Positions 51,872 through 59,977 of a DNA stretch of 64,000 bases are shown piece after piece. This DNA comes from Tropicibacter sp. R16_0 (GTDB lineage Bacteria; Pseudomonadota; Alphaproteobacteria; Rhodobacterales; Rhodobacteraceae). The position numbers and the translations under genes were made by a program. Numbering within the stretch: the stretch's first letter is position 1; the number at the start of each line of letters is the position of its first letter. The notes under the pieces are model-generated. The model saw only the letters and a program-made list of their open reading frames with translations. It did no database searches and was not told the origin of the DNA. The stretch covers positions 124,001 to 188,000 of the forward strand of contig NZ_JAGHRE010000008.1 in the NCBI RefSeq assembly GCF_017743935.1. Direction: 5' to 3'.

Positions 51872-52357
51872 ATGATTGCAGTTGGCGAACAAATTCCCGA
51901 CGCCACAGTGACGTTTATGGGCGCAGAAGGGCCTGAACAAATCAATATCGCCGACAAGGCCAAGGGGCGCAAAGTTGTGATTTTCGCGGTGCCGGGCGCC
52001 TTCACTCCGACCTGCCATTCCGCGCATGTCCCAAGCTTCATCCGCACCAAGGATCAGTTCGCTGAAAAGGGCGTGGATGAGATCATTTGCGTGTCCGTGA
52101 ACGACCCGTTTGTGATGTCCGCCTGGGGCGAGGCAACGGGTGCATCCGCGGCCGGATTGACCATGATTGCCGACGCAGAGTGCACATTCACCGACGCCAT
52201 CGGTGCCCGTTTTGATGCCCCGCCCGCTGGTCTGATCGCACGTTCGATCCGCTACGCGATGTTGGTCGAAGACGGCAAGGTTGTGGCCGTCAACGTCGAA
52301 GAAAACCCTGGCATGTGCGAGCTGTCGGCGGGCGAAGGTTTGCTGGACGTCATCTGA
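51872..52357 (+). CDS. Peroxiredoxin, Prx5/GrxPrx type
   Basis: 161 residues. The peroxidatic Cys48 lies in the Prx5 motif VPGAFTPTCHSAHVPSF; FEEKGVDEI-like FAEKGVDEIICVSVNDPFVMSAWG and ADAECTFTDAIG follow. It reduces hydroperoxides, probably with glutaredoxin or thioredoxin; a further Cys in ENPGMCEL could be resolving. A strong terminator begins seven bases after the stop. Confidence 0.94.
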   Translation: MIAVGEQIPDATVTFMGAEGPEQINIADKAKGRKVVIFAVPGAFTPTCHSAHVPSFIRTKDQFAEKGVDEIICVSVNDPFVMSAWGEATGASAAGLTMIADAECTFTDAIGARFDAPPAGLIARSIRYAMLVEDGKVVAVNVEENPGMCELSAGEGLLDVI

Positions 52358-52363
52358 GTTTGA

Positions 52364-52397
52364 ACGCCCCGAAGCCGCTGGTTTTGGGGCGTTTTTC
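52364..52397 (+). terminator. Peroxiredoxin terminator
   Basis: ACGCCCC (52364-52370) pairs with GGGGCGT (52386-52392) and is followed by TTTT. The 15-base loop contains inner pairing potential. Confidence 0.82.
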
Positions 52398-52495
52398 TGC
52401 AAGCCAAATTGCTGTCATTTTAGACAAGCAAAAATCCGCCGATGGACCACGCCGTGGCACCCCGCAATCCCGGATTTCATCCCATGTGATTCGGC

Positions 52496-52789
52496 TCAGA
52501 GCAGCGAATCCATCTTGCGCGCCAGCTTGGCATCAAGGGACGACACCCCGTCCACATCATGCGTGGTCAGGACCACCTCGACCGTGCGGTAAACGTTGCT
52601 CCATTCCGGGTGATGGTTCCATTTCTCGGCCCAGATCGCGACGCGGGTCATCCAGCCAAAGGCCTCGACGAAATTGTCGAAGATGAACGTCTTGGTTATC
52701 GCATCGCGCCCCTCGACCATGGTCCAGCCATTGTCGAACAACGGATCCAGCAGCGGTCCACGTGTGGCGTCAGACAGTTTTTCGGTCAT
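52496..52789 (-). CDS. 4a-hydroxytetrahydrobiopterin dehydratase (PCD/DCoH)
   Basis: 97 residues, the full PCD fold. The active-site block [30 protein letters not shown] carries the two catalytic His. It recycles pterin 4a-carbinolamine formed by aromatic amino acid hydroxylases; in bacteria without such a hydroxylase nearby it may instead aid molybdopterin or folate metabolism. Last gene of a run, overlapping the DUF482 gene by four bases. Confidence 0.93.
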   Translation of the reverse strand: MTEKLSDATRGPLLDPLFDNGWTMVEGRDAITKTFIFDNFVEAFGWMTRVAIWAEKWNHHPEWSNVYRTVEVVLTTHDVDGVSSLDAKLARKMDSLL

Positions 52790-53973
52790 TGCTGTTCCTC
52801 CACATCCACCTTCTTGAAGGGGCCGTAATCCGTCAACAGCTCAATCTCCTGGTCGATTGCCTCGCGCTCAGCCTCGAGGTATCGCGCGATGGCGTCGGCA
52901 AAACCTGGATCGCCCACCCAATGCAGGCTGTGGGTTTGTGTCGGCATATAGCCACGCGCCAGCTTGTGTTCGCCTTGTGCGCCTGCCTCGACCCGGCGCA
53001 GACCTTCGGCAATCGCAAGGTCGATGGCGCGATAATAGCACAGTTCGAAGTGCAGGCAGGGATGATGTTCGATGCAGCCCCAATAGCGACCAAAAAGCGT
53101 CTCACGCCCGATGAAATTGAGCGCCCCGGCCACATAAACTCCGTTCCGCTCTGCCAGCACCAGCGCCATGTCATCCGCCATCACCTCATGTGCAATCTCA
53201 AAGAACTGCCGTGTCAGGTAGGGCGACCCCCATTTGCGCGCGCCGGTGTCCTGGTAGAACATCCAGAAGGCGTCCCAGTGTTCCGGACGCAACTCATCCC
53301 CCGAGAACGTCTGGATCGTGCCACCAAAGTCGTTGGCTTGTCGCCGTTCCTTACGCAGTGTCTTGCGCTTGCGCGAGGACAGCGCAGCCAGGAAGTCATC
53401 GAAATCCGAATAGCCATCGTTGAGCCAGTGAAACTGCTGCGTGGTGCGGTGCATCAGGCCGATTTCCTGGCCCACTTGGGCCTCGGCCTCGGTGCAAAAG
53501 GTGACATGCACGGTTGAGACGTTGTTGTCGGCGGCCAGCTGCACCATCCCCTGCAGCAGTGCCGATTGACCAACCCCTTCATATCCCGGACGCACCAGAA
53601 ACCGCCGCCCCGTGGCCGGGGTGAACGGCACGGCGACCTGCAGTTTGGGGTAGTAGCGCCCACCGGCGCGCTCATACGCATGGGCCCAATTGTGGTCGAA
53701 GATGTACTCGCCCTGGCTGTGCGACTTGGCATAAAGCGGCGCGGCAGCGATCATCATGCCATCCAGATACGCCGTCAGATACTGCGGCTGCCATCCGGTG
53801 CCTGCCCCAACCGAACCGCTCTCTTCCAGTGCACTCAGAAACCGGTGCGTGGTGAACGGATCCATCGGGCGCCCACCATCTACTGCCTCGGGACAGGCGC
53901 AGGCGTCCCAATCCTGCGCGGATATCTGCGACAGCGATCCCAAAACCTGAATTTCGATCTGCGCCTGATCCAT
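52786..53973 (-). CDS. DUF482/GNAT-like N-acyltransferase
   Basis: 395-residue protein of the COG3146 family (peptidogalycan biosynthesis/recognition, FemAB-like double GNAT). Recognisable blocks: [57 protein letters not shown] and [25 protein letters not shown], and the late [13 protein letters not shown]. The acyl substrate is unknown. Downstream of glpQ-like by 46 nt and coupled to the pterin dehydratase. Confidence 0.88.
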   Translation of the reverse strand: MDQAQIEIQVLGSLSQISAQDWDACACPEAVDGGRPMDPFTTHRFLSALEESGSVGAGTGWQPQYLTAYLDGMMIAAAPLYAKSHSQGEYIFDHNWAHAYERAGGRYYPKLQVAVPFTPATGRRFLVRPGYEGVGQSALLQGMVQLAADNNVSTVHVTFCTEAEAQVGQEIGLMHRTTQQFHWLNDGYSDFDDFLAALSSRKRKTLRKERRQANDFGGTIQTFSGDELRPEHWDAFWMFYQDTGARKWGSPYLTRQFFEIAHEVMADDMALVLAERNGVYVAGALNFIGRETLFGRYWGCIEHHPCLHFELCYYRAIDLAIAEGLRRVEAGAQGEHKLARGYMPTQTHSLHWVGDPGFADAIARYLEAEREAIDQEIELLTDYGPFKKVDVEEQQ

Positions 53974-54019
53974 GACCCCTCCTGCTTTGCCTCTTTATCT
54001 GTGGTCGGGGGCGCGCGGA

Positions 54020-54790
54020 TCAACCCGGCGCTTGGGCAAGATAGCCTTCGAATGTCACGTTCTGCGCGACCAGCCGCGCTTCGCGATCCTGCTGCGCGGA
54101 CTTGCTGGTCCAGCACAAGATATCCGCGCCCGCGGCTTTGAGCTCGGCCACACGCGGGCGAGTGAGATCCTCGACCTCGTGACTGATGAAACAGGAGCGC
54201 GTTCGGTCGTAGTCGGGAATGTCCCGCAGATGATCACAAACCGCCTGCGACAGGGGCCATTCAGCGGGGTCATAGGCGCTGGTCACGATACCACGCGGAA
54301 CATCGGGCAGAAGATCAGCCAGCAACTCAACGCTGTTTGGGTTGAACGACATCAACGCAACAGGCCCCTGATACCCAGCAAGTGCTGAGGCCGTGGCCTG
54401 CTCCAATGGTCCGATGGCCGTGCCCATTGCTCCGTCCTGGTCCTTGAGCTCGATCAGCAAGGGAGCGCGTCCGCCCACCATTTCGAGCACTTCGGACAGG
54501 CTGGGGATGTACTCATCCTTGCCCCCCAAAAGGGTCGTCGCACGCGCCTGGTCGGACGATACGAGACGAATGGCACCTGGCGTACCAGTGAGCCGCCCCA
54601 TGTCATAGTCATGGAACACCATCGCCTGACTGTCGGATGTCATCTGCAGATCGATCTCGATGCCATACCCCGCATCCATCGCCGCGCGGATGGCCGCGCG
54701 GCTGTTTTCGGGGCGACCGTCGGTCACATCATGCAGGCCACGGTGTGCAATGGGTGCATCCAGAAAGGCCCGGGGCAATCGCGGGATCAT
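54020..54790 (-). CDS. Glycerophosphodiester phosphodiesterase family protein
   Basis: 256-residue TIM-barrel enzyme. The GDPD motif is clear: IAHRGLHDVTDGRPENSRAAIRAAMDAGYGIEIDLQMTSDSQAMVFHDYDMGRLTG supplies the catalytic His, Glu, Asp and second His; LIELKD continues the metal site. No signal peptide, so it is cytosolic, hydrolysing glycerophosphodiesters from lipid turnover to glycerol-3-phosphate. Overlaps ridA by four bases. Confidence 0.92.
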   Translation of the reverse strand: MIPRLPRAFLDAPIAHRGLHDVTDGRPENSRAAIRAAMDAGYGIEIDLQMTSDSQAMVFHDYDMGRLTGTPGAIRLVSSDQARATTLLGGKDEYIPSLSEVLEMVGGRAPLLIELKDQDGAMGTAIGPLEQATASALAGYQGPVALMSFNPNSVELLADLLPDVPRGIVTSAYDPAEWPLSQAVCDHLRDIPDYDRTRSCFISHEVEDLTRPRVAELKAAGADILCWTSKSAQQDREARLVAQNVTFEGYLAQAPG

Positions 54791-55245
54791 TTGATCTGAA
54801 AGAAGCCTTCGATCTCGACTGCAACGCCCAACGGCAGCGCCGCAGCACTGACAGCCGAGCGCGAATGACGACCAGCGTCACCCAAAGCCTCGACCATAAA
54901 GTCGGATGCACCGTTGATGACTTGAGGCTGTGCCGTGAAGTCAGCGGTCGAATTCACAAATCCGGTCAGTTTCACGACGCGCACCAGACGATCCAGATCA
55001 CCGCCACAGGCCGCTTTGACCTGTGCAAGCAGGTTGATGGCGCAACGGCGCGCCGCAGCGGCGCCAGCCTCGACATCCATGTTCTCGCCCAGTTTCCCAA
55101 GAATCAGGCCGTTCTCGTCGTTCGAGATCTGCCCCGACACATAGACCATGTCGCCCACCTGCACGAAGGGCACGTAGTTGGCCGCCGGAGCAGGCGCGTC
55201 CGGCAGGGTCACACCCAGGCTTTCAAGTTTTGCTTCGATGCTCAT
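54787..55245 (-). CDS. RidA family protein
   Basis: 152 residues of the YjgF/RidA long form typical of alphaproteobacteria. SIEAKLESLGVTLPDAPAPAANYVPFVQVGDMVYVSGQIS at the start and VNSTADFTAQPQVINGASDFMVEALGDAGRHSRSAVSAAALPLGVAVEIEG at the end; the Arg in GRHSRSAV is the conserved carboxylate-binding position. Deaminates reactive enamine/imine intermediates. The start at 55245 is preferred over a 17-codon extension. First gene of the ridA-glpQ-DUF482-PCD run. Confidence 0.92.
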   Translation of the reverse strand: MSIEAKLESLGVTLPDAPAPAANYVPFVQVGDMVYVSGQISNDENGLILGKLGENMDVEAGAAAARRCAINLLAQVKAACGGDLDRLVRVVKLTGFVNSTADFTAQPQVINGASDFMVEALGDAGRHSRSAVSAAALPLGVAVEIEGFFQIK

Positions 55246-55562
55246 GGCACGCGTCCTTTCGAAATTCGCAATCGGGGGGACGCTAGCCGGGATCATGAGC
55301 CACGAAAAGCCCGAAACTCAGATTTAGCATGCCAGATCCCCGATCAGTGATCCCGCAGTTGAAGTCCGGCAAATGCTCGCCAACGCGCCGAACACAAGCA
55401 AGACCGCTTTACGCGGTGCACTTAGCAAGCTAAATGCAACCCTGTTCCATAAGTGACACACATCGAATCCGTTGTTCCGCTGCTGGTGTCAGGGACATTG
55501 GTTGCGATTATATCCAAGGCTTGGCAATCTGGCCGGAACTTGTTGAATGGATTACGAATAGA
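55246..55562. other. Divergent spacer between ridA and mlaA
   Basis: 317 nt without a supported gene. It holds the ridA and mlaA promoters, a hairpin ACCGC-TTTAC-GCGGT (55403-55417) and a small palindrome TTAGC-AA-GCTAA (55422-55433) close together. An open frame into mlaA from 55434 has no lipoprotein character and is rejected as a start. Confidence 0.5.
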
Positions 55563-56366
55563 ATGACCAATTTCGCCGGAACCGCTCTGCGCTTGTGCAT
55601 CATGGCTCTGGCCCTGATCGCTGCTGGTTGCGCCCAGACAACAACCGTCGAAAAAGCCAACGGTGCCTTTCATGATCCTTATGAAAACGGCAACCGTTCG
55701 ATTCATTCCTTCAACCGTGGCGTCGACAAATTCCTGTTTCGGCCGGCATCCAAAGGCTATGTCAGCATCATTCCGGATCCGATGGTGACCAGCTTCAACT
55801 CGTTTGCTGAAAACATTTCCCTGCCCGGTCAGGCCGTTGACTATCTGCTGCAAGGCAAGCCCAAGGAAACCGCCATTACGCTCTATCGGTTTCTGATCAA
55901 TTCCACCGTGGGCTTTGCGGGCCTTGCAGACCCGGCCACCGAATTCCAGGTGCCGCAGGTCGATACCGATTTCGGCGAAACCCTGCATGTCTGGGGTGTA
56001 GGAGAAGGGCCTTATTTGGAGCTGCCCCTTTACGGCCCATCGACCACTCGGGATGCCGTGGGAGTTGTTGTCAACCTGTTCACCAATCCCTTGGACTTTG
56101 CCCCGACCCGTCCGATCGACAATCTTGGGCTGTACACCGAAATCGTGCGTCGCATGGGCGATCGGGGTCGGTTCTCGGACACGGTCGATTCGATTTTGTA
56201 TGAAAGCGCCGACAGTTACGCCCAGGCTCGCCTGATTTATCTGCAAAACCGCCGCTTCGAACTGGCAGGCGATGATGAGGACGCCTATCTTGGCCTATAC
56301 GCTGATCCCTACTCGGATCCATATTCAGATGCGTCAGACCCCTACGAGGACCCCTATGCTGAGTGA
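55563..56366 (+). CDS. mlaA: MlaA (VacJ) family phospholipid-retrograde transport lipoprotein
   Basis: 267 residues. Signal peptide with lipobox IAAGC (Cys23). The MlaA domain shows DPYENGNRSIHSFNRGVDKFLFRPASKGY, NSFAENISLPGQAVDYLLQGK, FLINSTVGFAGLADPATEF and DFGETLHVWGVGEGPYLELPLYGPSTTRD. It removes phospholipids from the outer leaflet of the outer membrane and hands them to MlaC. The C-terminus is a run of DPY repeats (ADPYSDPYSDASDPYEDPYAE), not part of the domain. Overlaps mlaC by 11 nt. The inner-membrane mlaFEDB genes are not in the window. Confidence 0.93.
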   Translation: MTNFAGTALRLCIMALALIAAGCAQTTTVEKANGAFHDPYENGNRSIHSFNRGVDKFLFRPASKGYVSIIPDPMVTSFNSFAENISLPGQAVDYLLQGKPKETAITLYRFLINSTVGFAGLADPATEFQVPQVDTDFGETLHVWGVGEGPYLELPLYGPSTTRDAVGVVVNLFTNPLDFAPTRPIDNLGLYTEIVRRMGDRGRFSDTVDSILYESADSYAQARLIYLQNRRFELAGDDEDAYLGLYADPYSDPYSDASDPYEDPYAE

Positions 56367-56964
56367 TTTTTTGAGCCGCCGTAACTTTGTTGCCACCGCC
56401 GTGGCCGGATTTTCGATGACGGCGCTGCCACTGCCAGCCTTTGCCTTGACCGAGGCAGGTGCCCGGAACTTGGTGAACAGTGTTGTCGCCGACATCAACA
56501 AGGTGATCGCATCAGGCAAGTCCGAGTCGGCGATGTTGCGGGATTTCGAGAAGATCTTTGTGCGCTATGCCGATGTGCCGATCATGGCACGCTATGCCTT
56601 GGGTGCCGATGCTCGGTCAGCGTCGCAAGCGCAACTGCGGAACTTCACCAAGGCGTTCCAGGGCTATATCTCGCGCAAGTACGGCCGTCGGTTCCGTGAG
56701 TTCATCGGTGGCGAAGTGACCGTCAGATCGGCCCGCAAAATCAAGGCAGGCTATGAGATCAAGAGCCTGGTCAAACTGCAGGGTTCGGCCCCGTTTGATG
56801 TGACATTCCTGGTCTCGGACAAATCCGGCAAGGACAAGTTCTACAACATGTTCATCGAAGGCGTGAACTTGCTGTTGACCGAACGCACCGAGATCGGTGC
56901 CATGCTGGATCGGCGCAAAGGCGATCTGAACAAGCTGATTTCGGACCTGTCCAAGGCGGGCTGA
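56356..56964 (+). CDS. mlaC: MlaC/Ttg2D family phospholipid-binding protein
   Basis: 202 residues, periplasmic carrier of phospholipid between MlaA and the inner-membrane ABC transporter. The N-terminus has a twin-arginine type signal (SRRNFVATAVAGFSMTALPLPAFA), suggesting export in folded form. The domain shows IFVRYADVPIMARYALG, FTKAFQGYISRKYGRRFREFIGGE and DKFYNMFIEGVNLLLTERTEIGAML. The ATG at 56356 lies inside mlaA's last codons, so translation is coupled. A strong terminator follows 26 nt after the stop. Confidence 0.92.
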   Translation: MLSDFLSRRNFVATAVAGFSMTALPLPAFALTEAGARNLVNSVVADINKVIASGKSESAMLRDFEKIFVRYADVPIMARYALGADARSASQAQLRNFTKAFQGYISRKYGRRFREFIGGEVTVRSARKIKAGYEIKSLVKLQGSAPFDVTFLVSDKSGKDKFYNMFIEGVNLLLTERTEIGAMLDRRKGDLNKLISDLSKAG

Positions 56965-56990
56965 TTTGTTCCAGTAAGAGACTACAAAAG

Positions 56991-57017
56991 GCCGCCCAGA
57001 GTTCGGGCGGCTTTTTT
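56991..57017 (+). terminator. Terminator of mlaA-mlaC
   Basis: GCCGCCC-AGAGTTC-GGGCGGC followed by TTTTTT. Confidence 0.92.
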
Positions 57018-57054
57018 GTATTGAGTGGTCTCCCGTCGCATTGCCAAAGACAGG

Positions 57055-57141
57055 GGTGCTCCCGCCCGTCGTCGATGCCCTGACGGGCACCTCCTCCCGT
57101 TGGGCCGGGCGCCTCGCCTTTGGCTCGGCGCGGTACCGCAG
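57055..57141 (+). repeat. Two-hairpin intergenic repeat, copy E
   Basis: GTGCTCCCGCCCGTCGTCGA, stem 1 TGCCC-TGAC-GGGCA (57076-57089), CTCCTCCCGTTGGGCCGG, stem 2 GCGCC-TC-GCC-TTT-GGC-TC-GGCGC, then GCGGTACCGCAG. Between the mlaC terminator and the convergent PBP gene. This copy best represents the family. Confidence 0.82.
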
Positions 57142-57162
57142 AACGCAGTAACGCGTCGCAGA

Positions 57163-59346
57163 TCAGTTGCGTCCGCCAAAGATATCCTTGAGCAATTTGT
57201 CGACCGCGTCCCCCAAACCGCCACCCTTGTTGCGTTTGGGTTCCGGGATGCGTGTGGGCTGGACCGGCGCGCGCATGGGCAGGGGTTTGGGGGCCAGACC
57301 GTCCTGCACGCGCACCATCGTCTCGTGCCAGATCTCGGCCGGCAGACCACCGCCGGTCACGCCGGACAGGGGCGTATTGTCATCATAGCCCATCCAAACG
57401 CCGGTAACATAATCCGCGGTGAACCCGATGAACCAGGCATCACGCGCGGCTTGGGTCGTACCGGTCTTGCCCGCCGCCTGCCAACCCGGCAGCGCCGCGC
57501 GTCGACCGGAGCCTTCGGAGACGACCTTTTCCATCATCCAAATCAACTGTTCCGCTGCAGCCGTCTGAATGACGCGCTCTCCGATGCCGCCACCGGTGCC
57601 CATCAGCGGCGTGTCATCGCCAAGCAACTGCAGTTCGACCAGACCATAAGGTGTCACCGACGAACCACCGTTCAGGATACCAGCATAGGCACCTGTCATT
57701 TCCAGCAACGTGCTTTCGGACGCACCAAGGGCCAACGCCGGACCCGCCGCCAGATCGCTATCGATGCCAAAATCAGCCGCCACCTTGCGCACCAGATCGC
57801 GCCCCACCGCTTCGGACACTTTGACCGCCGGAATGTTCAGCGAATCCTTGAGCGCCTGTGTCAGCGTCACCTGGCCATAGTGCTTGTTGGTGTAGTTCTT
57901 GGGGCACCATTCGCCCGAGCCCGGAATGTTCAGGCAGTATGGCGCGTCCACCACCGTATCAAGCGGTGAATGCCCCAACTCAAGCGCGGTGGCATAAACA
58001 AAGGGTTTGAAGGCCGAACCGGTCTGGCGCAAAGCCTGCGTCGCCCGATTGAACGCCCCTGTCACACGGGTCTTGCGACCGCCGACCATACCGCGCACGG
58101 CACCATCCGCCGACATCACCACGATCGCGGCCTGCGCTTTGGACCCTTTGCGTACCTTTTCTTGGAACACAAAATTCATCGCCTCTTCGGCCGAGGTCTG
58201 AATGCGCTGATCCAGCGTGGTGCGGATGATCACATCTTCGGTTGTGTTGCGGGTGAAATACTCGGGCCCGCTCGACATCACCCAATCTGCGAAATAGCCC
58301 CCCGCACGCGCGGCCGCCGCAGCAGACAGCTCGGCCGGATTGGCACGCGCACTATCCGCCTCGGCCGTGGTCAGATAGCCTTGGTCCTCCATCAGCCCCA
58401 CAATGACCCGGGCGCGATCCTGCGAGCGTTTCAGATTGTTGGTCGGAGCATAACGCGTCGGTGCCACCAAAAGCCCCGCCAGCATCGCCGCCTGAGCCGG
58501 GTCAACCTCGGCCGCTGATATCCCGAAATAGCGCTGGCTGGCGGCCTCGAACCCACGGGCACCGGCGCCCAGAAACGCGCGGTTCAGATAGATGGTCAGG
58601 ATTTCATCCTTGGAGTATTTCACCTCCATCGCCATCGAATAGACGGCTTCCTTGATCTTGCGCCAGAGCGACCCCTGGCGGCAGTCGTCCTCATAAGCCT
58701 TCTCGGACTCCCACTGCGTCTCGTCATAAGGCACGCCAAGACACAAGAGCTTGGCGGTCTGTTGGGTGATCGTCGAACCACCGTGGCCCGACAACGGCCC
58801 GCGCCCCTCGCTGAGGTTGATGCGCACAGCACTGGCGACACCACGGGGGCTGATGCCAAAGTGGCGATAGAACCGCTTGTCTTCGGTCGCGATGACCGCG
58901 TTTTTCAGATCGGGAGACACAGTCTCGGTCGTCACAACACCGCCAAACTGATCCCCTCGCCAGGCAAAGACGTTTCCGTCCTTGTCCAGCATGGTCACCG
59001 ACCCCCGCGCCCGGCCATCGAGCAATGCGGTCACATCGGGCAGCGTGGTGTACACCAGACCAACCGCCAGTGCGATCAGCAGCGCAACGATCATCCCGAT
59101 GCGCCAGGTAAAGCCCCAAATCAAGCCGAACACCCAACCGATGAACCGGCGCAACGCGCCGATGATCCCACCGCCGCCACCCTTCTTACGGGATGGCTTG
59201 CTGGTCTTGCGACTGGCCGTTCTCTTGGTGGCAGCTTTCTTTTTAGGAGCGGCTTTGGACTTCGGTTTAGTCGCCTTTGTCCGCGTCGCAGACCCGTACC
59301 GTTTGTCTGCAACCAATGGCGGTTTGCGCCGCTTTGAATCACTCAT
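57163..59346 (-). CDS. Class A penicillin-binding protein (PBP1A-like)
   Basis: 727-residue bifunctional peptidoglycan synthase. The N-terminal 65 residues are a very basic Lys/Pro/Ala tail with a GGGGG hinge, then one membrane helix (IGMIVALLIALAVGLVYT). GT51 transglycosylase: Glu155 in ATEDKRFYRHFG and GGSTITQQTAK. Transpeptidase: Ser444-x2-Lys447 (TGSAFKPF), KDSLN and KTGTTQ. No large OB/ODD-domain insertion of E. coli PBP1A is present. The C-terminal tail is again basic and Pro-rich. Divergent from glnK. Confidence 0.93.
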   Translation of the reverse strand: MSDSKRRKPPLVADKRYGSATRTKATKPKSKAAPKKKAATKRTASRKTSKPSRKKGGGGGIIGALRRFIGWVFGLIWGFTWRIGMIVALLIALAVGLVYTTLPDVTALLDGRARGSVTMLDKDGNVFAWRGDQFGGVVTTETVSPDLKNAVIATEDKRFYRHFGISPRGVASAVRINLSEGRGPLSGHGGSTITQQTAKLLCLGVPYDETQWESEKAYEDDCRQGSLWRKIKEAVYSMAMEVKYSKDEILTIYLNRAFLGAGARGFEAASQRYFGISAAEVDPAQAAMLAGLLVAPTRYAPTNNLKRSQDRARVIVGLMEDQGYLTTAEADSARANPAELSAAAAARAGGYFADWVMSSGPEYFTRNTTEDVIIRTTLDQRIQTSAEEAMNFVFQEKVRKGSKAQAAIVVMSADGAVRGMVGGRKTRVTGAFNRATQALRQTGSAFKPFVYATALELGHSPLDTVVDAPYCLNIPGSGEWCPKNYTNKHYGQVTLTQALKDSLNIPAVKVSEAVGRDLVRKVAADFGIDSDLAAGPALALGASESTLLEMTGAYAGILNGGSSVTPYGLVELQLLGDDTPLMGTGGGIGERVIQTAAAEQLIWMMEKVVSEGSGRRAALPGWQAAGKTGTTQAARDAWFIGFTADYVTGVWMGYDDNTPLSGVTGGGLPAEIWHETMVRVQDGLAPKPLPMRAPVQPTRIPEPKRNKGGGLGDAVDKLLKDIFGGRN

Positions 59347-59466
59347 GCTCTACCCTGCCCGGCTCTGGCTTTTGGGGCACAATACCCCGGCGCGCGCCGG
59401 GTGTTGAGGTGTTATTCACATTCAATTCCCCTTTAGCGTTCGCCCAAGATTTAATCAAAAGCGACA

Positions 59467-59488
59467 TTTTGTGCAAAAAATGTGCAAA
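59467..59488 (+). promoter_or_regulatory. TGTGCA repeats in the glnK promoter region
   Basis: TTTTGTGCA (59467-59475), five A, then TGTGCAAA (59481-59488) form a 10-11 nt direct repeat of GTGCAAA, 117-138 nt upstream of glnK and 121 nt upstream of the divergent PBP gene. Half-sites resemble the GTGCA of NtrC boxes, but orientation does not match the inverted consensus. Confidence 0.35.
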
Positions 59489-59604
59489 TCTTCCGGATTT
59501 TCGCATGATTTCCGCTGCGCCACGGTTTCTCTGCATCGCAGCAACGGTCTTGATCACGTCATCAAGACACGCAGGGCACCGCCTGCTCAACCGAGGGGAA
59601 CACA

Positions 59605-59943
59605 GTGAAACTCATCATCGCAACGATTAAGCCGTTCAAGCTGGAGGAGGTCCGCGAAGCGCTGACCGAGGCTGGCATTCGCGGCATGATGGTCACCGAG
59701 ATCAAGGGCTTTGGATCACAATCAGGCCACACCGAAATCTACCGCGGCGCGGAATACGCCGTGAATTTTGTCCCCAAGATCAAACTGGAAATCGTGGTTG
59801 CCGCCTCGATGGTCGACCAGATCGTCGAAACCATTTCCAGCACCGCCCGCACCGGCAAGATCGGTGACGGCAAGATCTTTGTCCTGGACGTCGAACAGGC
59901 CGTGCGCGTGCGCACCGGGGAAACCAACGACGACGCGCTCTAA
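59605..59943 (+). CDS. glnK: Nitrogen regulatory protein P-II
   Basis: 112 residues, the exact P-II length. The T-loop GFGSQSGHTEIYRGAEY contains the uridylylated Tyr51 motif; the C-terminal GDGKIFVLDVEQAVRVRTGETNDDAL is the ATP/2-oxoglutarate site. Pairing with amtB, 34 nt downstream, identifies it as GlnK, which plugs the ammonium channel when nitrogen is plentiful and signals to NtrB/GlnD. Confidence 0.96.
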   Translation: MKLIIATIKPFKLEEVREALTEAGIRGMMVTEIKGFGSQSGHTEIYRGAEYAVNFVPKIKLEIVVAASMVDQIVETISSTARTGKIGDGKIFVLDVEQAVRVRTGETNDDAL

Positions 59944-59977
59944 GCGTCCGCACACTCTTATCCAAGGGAAAATCGAA

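Noticed and set aside
59347-59604. Sigma-54 promoter for glnK
   Set aside because: No convincing GG-N10-GC (TGGCAC-N5-TTGCA) pair was found upstream of glnK.
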